From a virus, in the IMG/VR virus record IMGVR_UViG_3300032285_000929, positions 1-47,367 of that record: a stretch of 47,367 nucleotides of DNA. One strand, given 5' to 3'. The position numbers and the translations under genes are program-made. The notes beneath the pieces were generated by a model, which was not told where the DNA came from, made no database searches, and was given only the letters and a program-made list of their open reading frames with translations. Each line of letters opens with the position of its first letter. The stretch's first letter is position 1. Shown one piece after another: positions 12,650 through 22,820 of this stretch.

Positions 12650-15623
12650 ATTTCAGCCCAAAAATTGTACGCGCCGTACCCTTGCCATACTCGGCATCAA
12701 ATTGGTCAACAAGGTGCTTCACGGCATTTGGATTGTTTCTGTTTTGAGTCAGATACGTGGTGAATTTTGTGATTTCACCCTCTGGTATCGTCGAGAGAAT
12801 GGCACGAGCGGAATACAATTCGGGCGGGTTCTGTTTGCGGAACAGTTCCTCGGCACCTTCAGAGTAGCCCTTCTTTGCAACATATTGATCAAGGAAGGTG
12901 TGGTAATCTTGATCGTAATTGAGACCCTCTCGGAGTGCTGCCAAAATGCGCTGGAATCCAAGTTTAGTGTTTTGGATGCCCGGCGTGGCCGCAGTCGCTT
13001 GCTTGACGACAGCAGCAGCCTCACGAGAGCCAAGTGTGTTAGTCAATTCAAACCCAAGTTTTGTTGAATCCTTCATCAAATCTTGAGCAGCAGCCAAATC
13101 TTTTCCTTCAAACAAAGGTTTTGCGCCAATCGTCGTCAAGATTTGGTCAATGTTTGTCGCGTAACTGACGATTTGTGGTGCATTTGGCCCCATTTGTAGA
13201 AGGCCCGTATCAGGCAACGATTCAACATCTCGTTCCATATTATTGAGGAGATATTGCGCCGAATACGACTTCGCCGCTTGATCTTTTGAGGTTTTTTTGT
13301 CCTCAAACGCCTGAGATTGATATCCCTTCAACACATCGGGATTGCGAACAATGGCTGTCCACTGATCCGGGTTGATGAAATTGTAATCATCTGGGACATT
13401 GAAATTTGGATTCACATCGCCACGACGATCACCGATGCGCGTGTATTTCAGTTCGTCCTCTGAAGGGAGATGAGCATTACGCGCTGCCCTTGCTGGGTCA
13501 ATCGCGGCAGGCGGAGCCGCCGGAGCAGTTGTCGTCGCAGGTGCTGCCGCACCCGGAGCAGCGGGGGCGGCAGGAGCGGTCTGTGTGGTTGCAGGGCCAA
13601 CCCGCGCAGCACCCTCAACAGGCGCGACATCACCAAAACCAAGGCCAAGTTTTTCCATCGTCTGCTTTTGACGCGCAGCAAACTCTTGATCAGGAATGAT
13701 CTGGCCATTCATGTCGAGATAACCACCCGGAACCGGACGGAACAACGAGCGCCAGTATTCGTACTGCTTGAGCGCGTTGGCCTTCTGCTCAATGCTGATG
13801 CGCTGACCCGCTTGCTGAACTTCCTGCGGCTTCGCAATAGCCAAGGCTTCCTGCTCTTTGGTTTGCGCGCCCTGAAGGCCCATCTCGCTGATGGCTTTCT
13901 GCTGCTCCATCTTGTTCTTGATGGCGTTGTAGTAGGTGTTGAGGCCACTCAACCCGCCCTCGCCGATTGCAACGCCCGGGAATGGCGACCTACTGGCAAG
14001 CATGCCAAGGCCAGCGGCAAGGATGCCCGACCGAGCCTCATCAGAAAACGGATGACCAGCGACACGTTCGATCAAGGACATCGGCCCCTGATCCGCCGGG
14101 ACGGTATCAGATGATCCTTGTGGACTATCATCGCCACTCGCGTGATGAGTCCGAGGCACCAAGCCGCCAGCATTCATCGCAGGAGCATAAATTGAAGGAT
14201 CAGACCAATCATATGCTCCCAATCCCGAAGCCAATGCGGCTTGGTCCGCCGCGAATTGGTTTGCAGCGCGCGAAGAGCCTAAATTAGAATACGGATTGGT
14301 CACTTTGCTAAAGATATTCGAAATGGCCGATAGACCCTTCGTATCAATGCCACCAGATGTGTCTGCCTCAACGGGCTTCGGAAACGATGGAGCCGATCCA
14401 GAAATTTTAATATCCGGCACATAAGACACGACAGGGGTCTTCATGTACTTGGCTTCAAGTTGATACAGCGGGTCATCTTCGTATGGGACCGCGCCAAAGG
14501 TGGCATATGGCATGCGCTGGCCGTCAGACGGGACAAGCCCACCCTGCGAGGTGCCGCCAAGGGCAAAGTGGCCACGATCAGCAGCGTCCTGCGTTGCCCT
14601 CTTGTAATCGACCGTCTTGAACCCACCAGCGAGGCCAACAGCATCGGGATGATGCTTCTCGACTTCTTGAGCCATAAGGCCGATCTGTGGGGTCTGATCC
14701 CCTTTGTAGTTGTAGGAGTAGATTGGCTGGCCGTCATAGGTTTCACCAACCCGCTCGACGTTCTCTTTAAGGCGTCGATCAGACCAAGGAAGTCCGGCAA
14801 TGGCTGTTCCAAATCCGAGCAACTGAGAGAAGGGGCTAGGACCGGGCTGGGTCGTCGAAGTCGTGCCACCTTGACCGGCACCAAGGCCCGAAGCCATGTT
14901 GGCAAGAAAGCCAAGCATCTGGATCGGATAAGCCTGTCCCTGCGCGAACTGCCCATATTTAGCGGCATCTTCCGCCTGAGCGATGTTGTACGGGATCGTC
15001 CCAGCCTCACCAATTGCTTGAGCGCCTGCAAGGCCAGCCTGTTGCCCCCCAAGCCCAAGGTTAGCAAGTTGCTGAGCCATTTGCCCTGTTTGACCAAGGC
15101 CAGCCATATAGTTTGCCGCCGCGTTCTGATAGCCTTGCTGCTCCATCTGGCCGATGGTTTGACCCATTGCGAGGTTTTGTTGATTGATCAGGTTGCCGCG
15201 AGCGATACCAGAACGATCACCACCAAATGCACCTTGCGTGATTGCATTACCGGCAAGTTGATTCTGCTGTTGCTGATTAACGTTATTCAATTGCGCGACT
15301 GTTGCGCCAACTGCGTTTTGCAGGAAAGGCGACATATAGCCCTGTACACCCTGCTGGTATCCCTCCGGCGTCAAACCAGCGGCCACACCGCGCGTCATGC
15401 CAGCCGCCTCATTGTAGTAAGGCTGCGCCGTCTGTCCGTACTGCTGAATTTGGCTAATGGCCTGCTTTTGAATGTCATTAAGAGGCGCAACCAATTCGCC
15501 CGAATAAGGGGTATAGGGCTTTTGCTGCAACTTCTTGCCCTGTTCCGTGATGTACTTGTACATCGCCGTAACTTCCGGCGGCGGCGTCATCGTCGAAGTT
15601 GTTGTGCTGCCCTTGGAACCCAT
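12642..15623 (-). CDS. Large virion protein with internal S74-like chaperone segment, 993 aa
   Basis: Starts at ATG 15623 (AGAGG 7 nt upstream); the track-longer start would overlap the GNAT gene. Residues 1-270 are Gln/Gly/Ala rich and helical (LNNVNQQQQNQLAGNAITQG). At about 278-345 is SDRRLKENVERVGETYDGQP ending IGLMAQEVEKHHP and VDYKRAT: the first half of a Peptidase_S74 intramolecular chaperone, including the Ser-Asp...Lys start where S74 domains cut themselves. Here it lies mid-protein and lacks the usual helical end. A Gly/Pro/Ala-rich and helical C-terminal half follows. Probably an ejection or tail-tip protein. It overlaps the next gene by 8 nt. Confidence 0.68.
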   Translation of the reverse strand: MGSKGSTTTSTMTPPPEVTAMYKYITEQGKKLQQKPYTPYSGELVAPLNDIQKQAISQIQQYGQTAQPYYNEAAGMTRGVAAGLTPEGYQQGVQGYMSPFLQNAVGATVAQLNNVNQQQQNQLAGNAITQGAFGGDRSGIARGNLINQQNLAMGQTIGQMEQQGYQNAAANYMAGLGQTGQMAQQLANLGLGGQQAGLAGAQAIGEAGTIPYNIAQAEDAAKYGQFAQGQAYPIQMLGFLANMASGLGAGQGGTTSTTQPGPSPFSQLLGFGTAIAGLPWSDRRLKENVERVGETYDGQPIYSYNYKGDQTPQIGLMAQEVEKHHPDAVGLAGGFKTVDYKRATQDAADRGHFALGGTSQGGLVPSDGQRMPYATFGAVPYEDDPLYQLEAKYMKTPVVSYVPDIKISGSAPSFPKPVEADTSGGIDTKGLSAISNIFSKVTNPYSNLGSSRAANQFAADQAALASGLGAYDWSDPSIYAPAMNAGGLVPRTHHASGDDSPQGSSDTVPADQGPMSLIERVAGHPFSDEARSGILAAGLGMLASRSPFPGVAIGEGGLSGLNTYYNAIKNKMEQQKAISEMGLQGAQTKEQEALAIAKPQEVQQAGQRISIEQKANALKQYEYWRSLFRPVPGGYLDMNGQIIPDQEFAARQKQTMEKLGLGFGDVAPVEGAARVGPATTQTAPAAPAAPGAAAPATTTAPAAPPAAIDPARAARNAHLPSEDELKYTRIGDRRGDVNPNFNVPDDYNFINPDQWTAIVRNPDVLKGYQSQAFEDKKTSKDQAAKSYSAQYLLNNMERDVESLPDTGLLQMGPNAPQIVSYATNIDQILTTIGAKPLFEGKDLAAAQDLMKDSTKLGFELTNTLGSREAAAVVKQATAATPGIQNTKLGFQRILAALREGLNYDQDYHTFLDQYVAKKGYSEGAEELFRKQNPPELYSARAILSTIPEGEITKFTTYLTQNRNNPNAVKHLVDQFDAEYGKGTARTIFGLKYD

Positions 15624-15633
15624 AATTGACCTC

Positions 15634-16191
15634 TTACATCGCCTCTTCTTGGCCAGTCTTTGCTCCCCAAAGGAAGAAAGCGCCAGCCGGTGGTCCAAAA
15701 TGCCGCTCGTAGAGTGATACTTTAGCAGACGTGCGGCTATTTGACAAAATTCCGATCATGAGAGGCATGTCGAGATCGGTTGAACATTTTTTGGCAAATT
15801 CAATGAGTTTCTGAACCCGAGATTCTTTCGCGTGGCGATAATCCGGGTGAACGAAAACGCACTTCTCTTCCAGAAAATACTTGTCGCTGTACCAGTAGGA
15901 TGAGACCGACAAGACGACGATGCCTTCCAAACTGCCGCGTTCTCCGATCACTCCGATGATGCCATTCGATTGCAAGAGTGCTGGCCAAAGGGCTTCGGCC
16001 ACTTTTGCTTCATTGAAATCAAACAGGCCATTCTCGTTGTGAATGATCCGCGCGAGAACCAAAATGTCGAGCAGATCTTCCTTCGTCGCAACGCGAACAT
16101 GGCAAGGCGTATCGACGATGGTAATTGGACCCCTCGCCTTCCTTGCACCCTTTGATAGTCGCAGTCGTTTCTTTTCAGCAGTCTGAAGCAT
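15634..16191 (-). CDS. GNAT-family N-acetyltransferase
   Basis: 185 residues with a GNAT fold from about residue 30: VRVATKEDLLDILVLARIIH, strands around IIGVIGERGSLEGIVVLSV, then CVFVHPDYRHAKESRVQKL, which fits the acetyl-CoA pyrophosphate loop, and SLYERHFG near the end. The N-terminal 25 residues are a basic tail. It would move an acetyl group from acetyl-CoA to an amine. It lies inside the late virion operon (GGGAG ribosome site), so a virion protein or host envelope component is a plausible substrate; this is not shown. Confidence 0.82.
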   Translation of the reverse strand: MLQTAEKKRLRLSKGARKARGPITIVDTPCHVRVATKEDLLDILVLARIIHNENGLFDFNEAKVAEALWPALLQSNGIIGVIGERGSLEGIVVLSVSSYWYSDKYFLEEKCVFVHPDYRHAKESRVQKLIEFAKKCSTDLDMPLMIGILSNSRTSAKVSLYERHFGPPAGAFFLWGAKTGQEEAM

Positions 16192-16201
16192 AAAGATCTC
16201 C

Positions 16202-16774
16202 CTAATCTCGCTTCGGCCCCGGAAGTTTCTTGAGTGTTTTAATTAAATCCTTGCGAGCAAAGACAACAAAATCATCAAGAAGCCTATGCCCTCGATCAAT
16301 ATTGCCGCCGCCAAGAGCAACGACGACAGAGGGCGGTATGACATACTCCCCCCCTGCCGCAACAATAGGAGCCAAGTTCGATTGATCCGCTTTGGACGCT
16401 TCATCTTTTTTCGCGTAATCATGGCAAAGGCTATCAAAGACCTTATGTCCAGCCTCTGTGTTGCCTTCGCCAAACGCCGACACGATATCAGCCGGAATGA
16501 CATAACTGCCAGCGGGAACGTGCATATTCAAATGATCTGTACGACCGGCAACCATAGCGTGTATGGGGCCAATGTGCGCCCGAACATCTTTCGCCGATTC
16601 ATCCGCCACATCATTCTTCATCAAGGGAGGGGCAATACCGCCTTTAGCCTTTGTTGACTTTCTTGCAGTGTTTAATGCCGCTGCAATTGCCTGATCGTGA
16701 GGATGGCCAGCACTGATCATTTCAGAAATGTTTGAACTGATTGTTTTTTGAGAAGATCCGGGGGTCAAGGGCAT
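16202..16774 (-). CDS. Virion-associated protein with tandem AGxYVIP repeats, 190 aa
   Basis: The N-terminal module SSQKTISSNISEMISAGHPH followed by QAIAAALNTARKS matches a short helical motif (SkkaIgxNIxxExxaGkPxxQAvAIAL) common in phage virion proteins. A KAKGGIAPPL stretch follows. Then two related units: AGSYVIPADIVSAFGEGNTE and GGEYVIPPSVVVALGGGNID, each followed by GH(K/R)(V/L)(F/L)D. Function unknown; wording suggests a structural, oligomeric role. Directly upstream of the GNAT gene. Confidence 0.65.
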   Translation of the reverse strand: MPLTPGSSQKTISSNISEMISAGHPHDQAIAAALNTARKSTKAKGGIAPPLMKNDVADESAKDVRAHIGPIHAMVAGRTDHLNMHVPAGSYVIPADIVSAFGEGNTEAGHKVFDSLCHDYAKKDEASKADQSNLAPIVAAGGEYVIPPSVVVALGGGNIDRGHRLLDDFVVFARKDLIKTLKKLPGPKRD

Positions 16775-16776
16775 GG

Positions 16777-18057
16777 TTACACCGTCAAATTATAGAAAGC
16801 CAAGGAACCAAATCCGGTTCCAGTTGAACCAATACCACGCATGGCAACAGTATAGGTGTCGCTTGAGGCAAAACCATTGCCAGAAAGTGAGGCAGAAAAA
16901 CCAAGTTGTAAATCAAAATTATATCCGAAAGGTGCCGTAAAACCGACTTTTCCTTGAGTGCTTGATGCAATAAAATCGGATTGGACAATGTTATCAGCCG
17001 TTGCTGTGCAGGATGTCGCCGCAACATCAGTGTCAACCTGCCCCCCAGCCAAAGCACCAGTTGTCCACGATGCTCCTGTAAGGGTTGCATTTTTTATAAA
17101 TACAACTTCTGCGTTAAAATTGTTTCCTGTAGGCAGAACGGAAATCGAAGAAGGTATTACTATTGCACCGTAATATGAAGAATTTACCCGAATTGAAACA
17201 ATAGGAGTAAAAGTTAAACCCGTATTGCTTGCAATTGACGTTCCAGTTCCTGAATTTCGTGCCAAATATGGCTGAGATATTTGCTCATAACCACCTTCGG
17301 AAATGACCGTTGAGCAAATTTGCTGCATCGTTGCGGCAGAAGATGTCGCTCCGGTTGTCGCAATTTCATACCGAAGCGGCAAAATTGCCGTTTGCATATA
17401 GACGGCATTTTGAAAGTTGGAATTTTGAAAAGTTTGACAGGTAATAAATTGTCCGTTGACGACGAAACCACAGCGCACAGAGCCAACGCCAAGCCATTCA
17501 AAGTCAAACCAAAGGATTTGCGTTTTGGTCAGGTCAAGCGTTACGCCTGACGGACCAGTCCCATCCATTTTGTCGCCATTCCAATTAGCCTGAGACACGT
17601 ATCGGCTGCTATCAACGGAACCGCTGGTGTACGTTCTGACGACAAACGTGATGCCATTGGGGCCTTGCTCAAGGTACACGCCGTTGTACGCGCTAAAATA
17701 ACCAATTCGCTGCACAAGATTGGTTTGTGCAGCATTCATGGTGAACGTCTGCATCGTCAACAGGCTTTTCCCCGGCTGGTAAGGAAAAACGCGGTAAGTT
17801 TGTGCAATGACGGTTGAACCAGAACTTGTAGTTACATTGAGGTTTGTGGAAGATTTGTTTGTATTGTAAGAAGTCGTCCCGCCAGTTGCGGTCGCATAAG
17901 AGTAAACGCTATCGGACGCAAACCGCGCCTGTGAATCAAAAAGCGTGTACGGGTTTGACACACGAAGACGCCCAAAGGCATCCACGTTGTTCCCATCAAA
18001 TGTCACGTATTGCGGGTTTACCTGTGAGCCATAGGGCGGATAAACATTGATGGTCAT
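16777..18057 (-). CDS. Putative virion surface/fibre protein, 426 aa
   Basis: Beta-rich and Ser/Thr/Gly/Asn rich throughout, with no transmembrane segment. The N-terminus VDAFGRLRVSNPYTLFDSQ is a motif I recall from structural proteins of several large and small phages. The remainder resembles a lectin-like or jelly-roll surface domain (IGYFSAYNGVYLEQGPNGIT). Start overlaps the previous stop by ATGA, so it is coupled to the 135-residue virion protein. Likely on the particle surface; exact role unknown. Confidence 0.6.
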   Translation of the reverse strand: MTINVYPPYGSQVNPQYVTFDGNNVDAFGRLRVSNPYTLFDSQARFASDSVYSYATATGGTTSYNTNKSSTNLNVTTSSGSTVIAQTYRVFPYQPGKSLLTMQTFTMNAAQTNLVQRIGYFSAYNGVYLEQGPNGITFVVRTYTSGSVDSSRYVSQANWNGDKMDGTGPSGVTLDLTKTQILWFDFEWLGVGSVRCGFVVNGQFITCQTFQNSNFQNAVYMQTAILPLRYEIATTGATSSAATMQQICSTVISEGGYEQISQPYLARNSGTGTSIASNTGLTFTPIVSIRVNSSYYGAIVIPSSISVLPTGNNFNAEVVFIKNATLTGASWTTGALAGGQVDTDVAATSCTATADNIVQSDFIASSTQGKVGFTAPFGYNFDLQLGFSASLSGNGFASSDTYTVAMRGIGSTGTGFGSLAFYNLTV

Positions 18058-18461
18058 TGTGCGCTTCCTGATACCTTAAAGGTTACAGTTGTGGCACTTG
18101 CTGACGCTTGAATTGTGACGCCAGCCGCCAGAGATTGAGTTCCCGCCCACTGAACAGTTGTATTTGGATTGATTGGCGCATTATAGAACAAAGCATTTCC
18201 TGTACCAGCCGTTCCGCCCGGAGGAACTAGATAGATTGAAAACGTCGCGCTAGATGACGTATTGCAAATATCAATATCAGTCAGGAGAAACTGAATTCCG
18301 GTTGGCACAGTATACAATGTGGACACAGAGGTTGTCGCCGGACCAGAAGACACAGGCGTCTGACGCTGCAAATTATACAAACCTTGCGCGTATTGAGCGA
18401 GATTGTTGATGGCAATAACGCCATTTTTTTGGGTTGTAAGGATGTCGTCAAGGGAAGCCAC
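18054..18461 (-). CDS. Small beta-rich virion protein, 135 aa
   Basis: GTG start with GGGAGG about 10 nt upstream. A helical first 35 residues (IAINNLAQYAQGLYNLQRQ) precede a Ser/Thr/Ala-rich beta domain (FLLTDIDICNTSSSATFSIY). This looks like a trimeric head-fibre or tail accessory protein. Sits 3 nt after the nozzle-like gene and is coupled to the 426-residue protein. Confidence 0.6.
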   Translation of the reverse strand: MASLDDILTTQKNGVIAINNLAQYAQGLYNLQRQTPVSSGPATTSVSTLYTVPTGIQFLLTDIDICNTSSSATFSIYLVPPGGTAGTGNALFYNAPINPNTTVQWAGTQSLAAGVTIQASASATTVTFKVSGSAQ

Positions 18462-18464
18462 GGA

Positions 18465-21053
18465 TCAGTACCTCCCGTCCGGTTGAAAGCGATATTTGAC
18501 CGCGCCAAGCCGCCAAAAAGTCCCAGACCCAGAATTGTCGGTTGGGTTTGACAGACTGAAAGCCATGAACCTAGCGCGAATGCGGCAAGACACATATTCG
18601 GTCGTCGAAGTGATTGGGAATGTCAAACTTTGCACCGTGCTTGCTGGTGTTCCGCCCGGGTAGTTGCCGGATGCGCCGGTATAATACCCAGTCTGGAACG
18701 TCGCATCTGCTGGGTAGTTTGTGTAATAGATCGTGAAATTGACCGTCGCTGGCACTGAAGATTCACTATAATTTGTGAATTTGAAGTCGGGCCATATCTG
18801 GTCAATGAACACCATGCTGTCGCCTTCAGCCAACTGAAAGTAGCCGGTTTGCATGTTGGTGGCCATTGGTGCAGTTACACCATTGATCGGCGCGTCAAAC
18901 CCGACCTCATGCTGATAAATCCAGTTATCAGTTCCGGCAGCGATTGGAGGGCCGAGGACGGACTGATCAATCCATGCCGAACGGCCAAGCGATCCGTGGT
19001 CCCAACACTGAAGAACAATATTGTATTTCACATAAGTATCGTTCTCGCCATTCGCCGAAGCAGATGACGGGAAGAACCACATGATCTCATTGAACTGAGA
19101 ATTAACCGCGCATCGAATGTTTTGGACGTAAGCCAAATTTAAATTCTGAAACACAACATCCCATACCGAACATGGAAGAGGCACAGGGCCAGACGGAGAC
19201 AGAACAAAGAACTGGTTTTGAGACATCCAGTAAACGGTGTTGCTGAGTGTCCCTACGCTTTTGCGGCTGATCGCTCCACAATTGGTTCCAATTTTGTTGA
19301 ACCCATAAATGAACGGAAGTCCAACGTATTGCATCGCCCACAGATCAATATCCGTCCACAAAAGCCCCTGTTGCGGCCCTTGGATGCCAGAAACAATCTT
19401 CGACCCCGACGGCAAACGATAAGATCCCGCTTGATTGGTTGCGGTTCCATTCCAAACAGTTGGATCTCCAGCATCGCTCCACCGGACGTTCAGCGGATCT
19501 GGGGCCAGATTGAACGATGATCCATAAGCCACGATCTGCCGCTCTGGCATAGCAACAAAAATGCCCTCGTTCACCAAAGGGGTTTGCTCACTGACAATTT
19601 GCGCTGTCGTGAGAGATCCTCCCGGCCTGTAAAGATAAATTGCTCCACCGGTTGGGCAAGCGACCAAGTACGAGCCAAAATTGTCCAGCGTCCAATCTGT
19701 CGCCGTGATGGGAGCACCAGACTGATAAATCGTGGCCGTCATCGCCGTCGACGATACAGTCTGACTTATGCCCACCGTATAGGTTCCAGCGCCGCCAGAG
19801 CCTGAACCGTAAGCCGTAATTTTCGTCCCTGCTGCCACACCCGTGCCGCTGATAATATCGCCGATCAGAAGCGTACCAGTTGGTGCCGGAGAGGCTGCAA
19901 CTGTCAAAGTCGTGAGGCTGATTGATCCGGTAAATGTTGATACAGCCGGGATACCGGCACCATACCCGCCGATGCCATAGCCAACAACACCGTAACCACC
20001 GCCCGATGGAACCGATCCACCAGCGACAAAGAAATACGATTCAATAAGTCCGCTGTTGATGTAAACTGGCAATGCGGTTGATGTGGCAGAACCAGATACA
20101 CTGATGCAGAACATTTGAGATGTGTACGCCGCTTGAGAAGTGCCGGGTATGCCGCCAAGAGACGAGATCAAATAATTTCCCGGCGTCACGGTAATGCCGC
20201 CAACCGAGACAGATTGTGCAACGTAAATTGATTCGCCAACGCCACGATTATGATTCGGGAAAGTCACTGCGACCGTGCTAGATCCTACAAGCGTTGAAAA
20301 GGCATACGATGTAGCAACATTCCCAGTGATCGTGGTTGCGGTAACCGCAGATGCAGGGTTAACGCTGACTTGGTAGGTTCCAGCCGCGCCAGTTGTCCCA
20401 GATAACTGACTGACAATTACCGTTCCCGCTGGCGTTGTGCCTCCAGTTATGGTCATCCCGGGGCCGAAAACCCCTGTTATTGTGCCACCAACAGTCAAAA
20501 CGCCCGCAGTTGATATTGTGCAACTTGTCGCAGAACATGCGCTGTATATGGCAGCAGAATCCGCGTTGATTTTATATGTTGTGCCAGTCCCAAGAATAAT
20601 GGGATATGATCCATACAATGTGATTCCGCCGACGGATACTGGCGTATAATAGTAAACGTAATCAATCGTCGACGGTGAAAAACTGGCATCCGTTACCGTC
20701 ACCAATGTGCTTTCAGCAGTTGTAACGAAATTTGGTGTGACATTCGTGAATTGATATTGCGGGGTGATGTTGGACAGAAAGTTGTTTGAGTTAAGAATGT
20801 CCAATTCTGTCAACGCGCCAATTGCGAGATAATTCAGGCCGTTGAGATCCGACCACCCTTTCAACGCGCGAACGGTCGATGCAATGGCAGAACCATAGTA
20901 GTTCACCCAACCACCGATTTTTTGAACAAGACCTAAGCCTTTTACGTCAGGGATAAACCTTGCAAGGTTCGTGGATTGATACGAAACCTCACTGAGCGTT
21001 GGCGTCTCAATGATGTCGACGCCCGGCTTAATTTTGATCGTGCCATGAGGCAT
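18465..21053 (-). CDS. Tail nozzle/packaged-DNA-stabilisation-like protein, 862 aa
   Basis: The N-terminus ([20 protein letters not shown], then [20 protein letters not shown]) and the repeated beta-strand pattern with [16 protein letters not shown] and [20 protein letters not shown] resemble the P22 gp10/T7 gp12 class of tail nozzle proteins, beta-propellers at the tail tip. Between about 165 and 470 are inserted beta modules such as [20 protein letters not shown] and [20 protein letters not shown]. The gene is downstream of an adaptor gene, as in podoviruses. Family assignment is by pattern and order; confidence moderate. Confidence 0.65.
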   Translation of the reverse strand: MPHGTIKIKPGVDIIETPTLSEVSYQSTNLARFIPDVKGLGLVQKIGGWVNYYGSAIASTVRALKGWSDLNGLNYLAIGALTELDILNSNNFLSNITPQYQFTNVTPNFVTTAESTLVTVTDASFSPSTIDYVYYYTPVSVGGITLYGSYPIILGTGTTYKINADSAAIYSACSATSCTISTAGVLTVGGTITGVFGPGMTITGGTTPAGTVIVSQLSGTTGAAGTYQVSVNPASAVTATTITGNVATSYAFSTLVGSSTVAVTFPNHNRGVGESIYVAQSVSVGGITVTPGNYLISSLGGIPGTSQAAYTSQMFCISVSGSATSTALPVYINSGLIESYFFVAGGSVPSGGGYGVVGYGIGGYGAGIPAVSTFTGSISLTTLTVAASPAPTGTLLIGDIISGTGVAAGTKITAYGSGSGGAGTYTVGISQTVSSTAMTATIYQSGAPITATDWTLDNFGSYLVACPTGGAIYLYRPGGSLTTAQIVSEQTPLVNEGIFVAMPERQIVAYGSSFNLAPDPLNVRWSDAGDPTVWNGTATNQAGSYRLPSGSKIVSGIQGPQQGLLWTDIDLWAMQYVGLPFIYGFNKIGTNCGAISRKSVGTLSNTVYWMSQNQFFVLSPSGPVPLPCSVWDVVFQNLNLAYVQNIRCAVNSQFNEIMWFFPSSASANGENDTYVKYNIVLQCWDHGSLGRSAWIDQSVLGPPIAAGTDNWIYQHEVGFDAPINGVTAPMATNMQTGYFQLAEGDSMVFIDQIWPDFKFTNYSESSVPATVNFTIYYTNYPADATFQTGYYTGASGNYPGGTPASTVQSLTFPITSTTEYVSCRIRARFMAFSLSNPTDNSGSGTFWRLGAVKYRFQPDGRY

Positions 21054-21056
21054 GGC

Positions 21057-21800
21057 TTACCTCGATGGGGTTGCGATAGGAGAAGGAGAATACGGTGCCC
21101 AACCAGACGACTGAAACTTCTTGCGGAACTCTTCCACTGTAGCACCCTTCAGAAGGGCTTGATACTGGCTCTCATATGTCTGTGCCATCTGCGGGTCGTC
21201 GTTGATACGACCAAAGTTCCTCTGATAGGCGCTGACATAAATCATGCTCGCCATGATGAGGAGGTCTGGAAGATACAGGCTGATATAATTCGTCGGGTTA
21301 TCGACCGAAAGTGTAACGAACCTTTGTGTTCCGGTGATGAATAGCCTGTAACTATCATTCGGGCATGGGCCGAGAATGATGTTGATTGAATCTCCGCCTG
21401 ATGACGCTTGATTTCCACCATACATAGCAAAATACTTTGGTTGTCCAAACGCCAAAGTATCAGTAGGTGCCATATATGCTGAAATGTTATAAACGTTTTG
21501 AATAAATTCTTTTGTAACAGGTATCAATGCGCGGTCAATAGAAGTAAAACCTGATGACTGACAAGTAATTGTTTGTACAGTAACAAATAGTGATTGATCT
21601 AACTGTACCAATGGGCTGTTGGCAACTGTATATGTACTTGTCGAAACAAGTTCAAATTGGGTAGAAAGAAAATCCAAATCACGCTGAAGCCTAAGTTCAG
21701 CGTAATTGATCATTGACGGGATGATTGCGATGAAATTTGGATCATTTGCTGGCACGACGGCCATGGTGGCGATCTGGTTCACATAACTTGTGTAGTCCAT
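21057..21800 (-). CDS. Head-tail adaptor (SU10-adaptor-like)
   Basis: 247 residues from ATG 21800, 7 nt after the endolysin stop; longer frames would overlap it. PNFIAIIPSMINYAELRLQR followed by DLDFL, and later YLPDLLIMASMIYVSAYQRN, are typical of phage adaptor proteins that join portal to tail. The strand in RALIPVTKEFIQNVYN and a basic C-terminus fit. A second adaptor-like gene is at 32722-33441. Placed directly before the nozzle gene. Part of the gene (about 21440-21720) is noticeably AT-rich. Confidence 0.72.
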   Translation of the reverse strand: MDYTSYVNQIATMAVVPANDPNFIAIIPSMINYAELRLQRDLDFLSTQFELVSTSTYTVANSPLVQLDQSLFVTVQTITCQSSGFTSIDRALIPVTKEFIQNVYNISAYMAPTDTLAFGQPKYFAMYGGNQASSGGDSINIILGPCPNDSYRLFITGTQRFVTLSVDNPTNYISLYLPDLLIMASMIYVSAYQRNFGRINDDPQMAQTYESQYQALLKGATVEEFRKKFQSSGWAPYSPSPIATPSR

Positions 21801-21807
21801 GAGCCAC

Positions 21808-22323
21808 CTATTTTGACGCCATAGAGAATGCCGTTGCTTCCACGTCTGCGACACGACGAGACCAGCCTTTCCCGAACTTATCAAAAGTTGGGAGCATTTG
21901 CAAAAACTCCAATCGCTTCTCGCAATAGAGCGTCACAACATCTCTTGGGTTCGTCTCGTTGACCTTTGCAATTGTTTTTGGGCCAATCATTCCATCCGAA
22001 GGAACCTCAATGACAGATTGCAGTATCTTTGCTGCCCTTGACGGGCCAGCATTTACAGCGCAGTCGAAGACAACGTAATCAACGCCCATCGGCAATTCGT
22101 CGCCACGCACCTTGTCCCAGTACTGTTTGCGGTAAAGTGGCAAGACATCCGCCGGGCCAAGCGCCTTCATTTCCGCCTCGGTGGCGGGCTTCCCTGTCCA
22201 TGATTCCCAAGTTGCCTTTGTCACGCCAAGATTGGTCATGCCGCCGGGATCATATGGGTTGTTTACAAAGCCACCTTCATGCTTAAGGACGAGGGCAAGG
22301 CATTGCTCAAAATTGTTCTTCAT
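21808..22323 (-). CDS. Endolysin, GH108 N-acetylmuramidase
   Basis: 171 residues, the usual size. The N-terminal glycoside hydrolase 108 domain has the catalytic Glu16 in KHEGGFVNNPYDPGGMTNLG; VDYVVFDCAVNAGPSRAAKI completes it. Residues about 110-165 (SDGMIGPKTIAKVNETNPRD) form a PG_binding_3 domain. It cleaves the glycan backbone of peptidoglycan. No signal peptide, so release depends on the holin. Start overlaps the holin stop (ATGA). Confidence 0.93.
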   Translation of the reverse strand: MKNNFEQCLALVLKHEGGFVNNPYDPGGMTNLGVTKATWESWTGKPATEAEMKALGPADVLPLYRKQYWDKVRGDELPMGVDYVVFDCAVNAGPSRAAKILQSVIEVPSDGMIGPKTIAKVNETNPRDVVTLYCEKRLEFLQMLPTFDKFGKGWSRRVADVEATAFSMASK

Positions 22324-22820
22324 TTTGGGGGATCTTCATGCTTATGCGCTGAACCAAAATAGTAAGATAGGACAAGCATCAATGCGCCATCCAAGGTGCC
22401 GAGGACACGCGCGACGAGTTCCCGCATACTGGCATCGATGACATTGTGCAACATGAACCACTGAATGACCGCCCATGCGGCGACAATCGCAACGGCGAGA
22501 ACACGAGGCGTGAAGTCGTGGGTAGCGATAGCCATCTGACGGGCTGAATCACGGTCACTGGCGGCAATGCGCTCCAAGTCGATGTCCAACGATTTCATCT
22601 GCGTTTTGAAATCAGCGTCGATCTTCTTCAAAGTTGCAAGTTGATCGCCGGTAGGGTTCGACAGAGCCGTCATAAGATCGTCCTCTGTGCCGTTCTCGTG
22701 GCCGAGGAGTGCGGTGGATAGGGCCTTGACGCCCATGCCCACCAGAGGGCCTCCTAGGGCCGTGGCGATGGATGGGGCAACTGAACCAAGCAGTGGTCCA
22801 AAAGTCTTGAGAAGATCCAT
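22320..22820 (-). CDS. Holin of the 3-TM (gene transfer agent) type
   Basis: 166 residues from ATG 22820 in a TGATG overlap with the upstream gene. An N-terminal Gly/Ala-rich hydrophobic stretch (GPLLGSVAPSIATALGGPLV), a charged coiled region (about 50-95), and two clear membrane segments (VLAVAIVAAWAVIQWFML and LGTLDGALMLVLSYYFG) match the HOLIN_3TMs family first defined for alphaproteobacterial gene transfer agents. It would permeabilise the inner membrane and free the endolysin encoded next. Confidence 0.85.
   Translation of the reverse strand: MDLLKTFGPLLGSVAPSIATALGGPLVGMGVKALSTALLGHENGTEDDLMTALSNPTGDQLATLKKIDADFKTQMKSLDIDLERIAASDRDSARQMAIATHDFTPRVLAVAIVAAWAVIQWFMLHNVIDASMRELVARVLGTLDGALMLVLSYYFGSAHKHEDPPK

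Noticed and set aside
14460-15629. Open plus-strand frame of 389 codons
   Set aside because: Antisense to the 993-residue virion gene; its translation is Arg/Leu/Ser rich without motifs and it lacks a good ribosome site.
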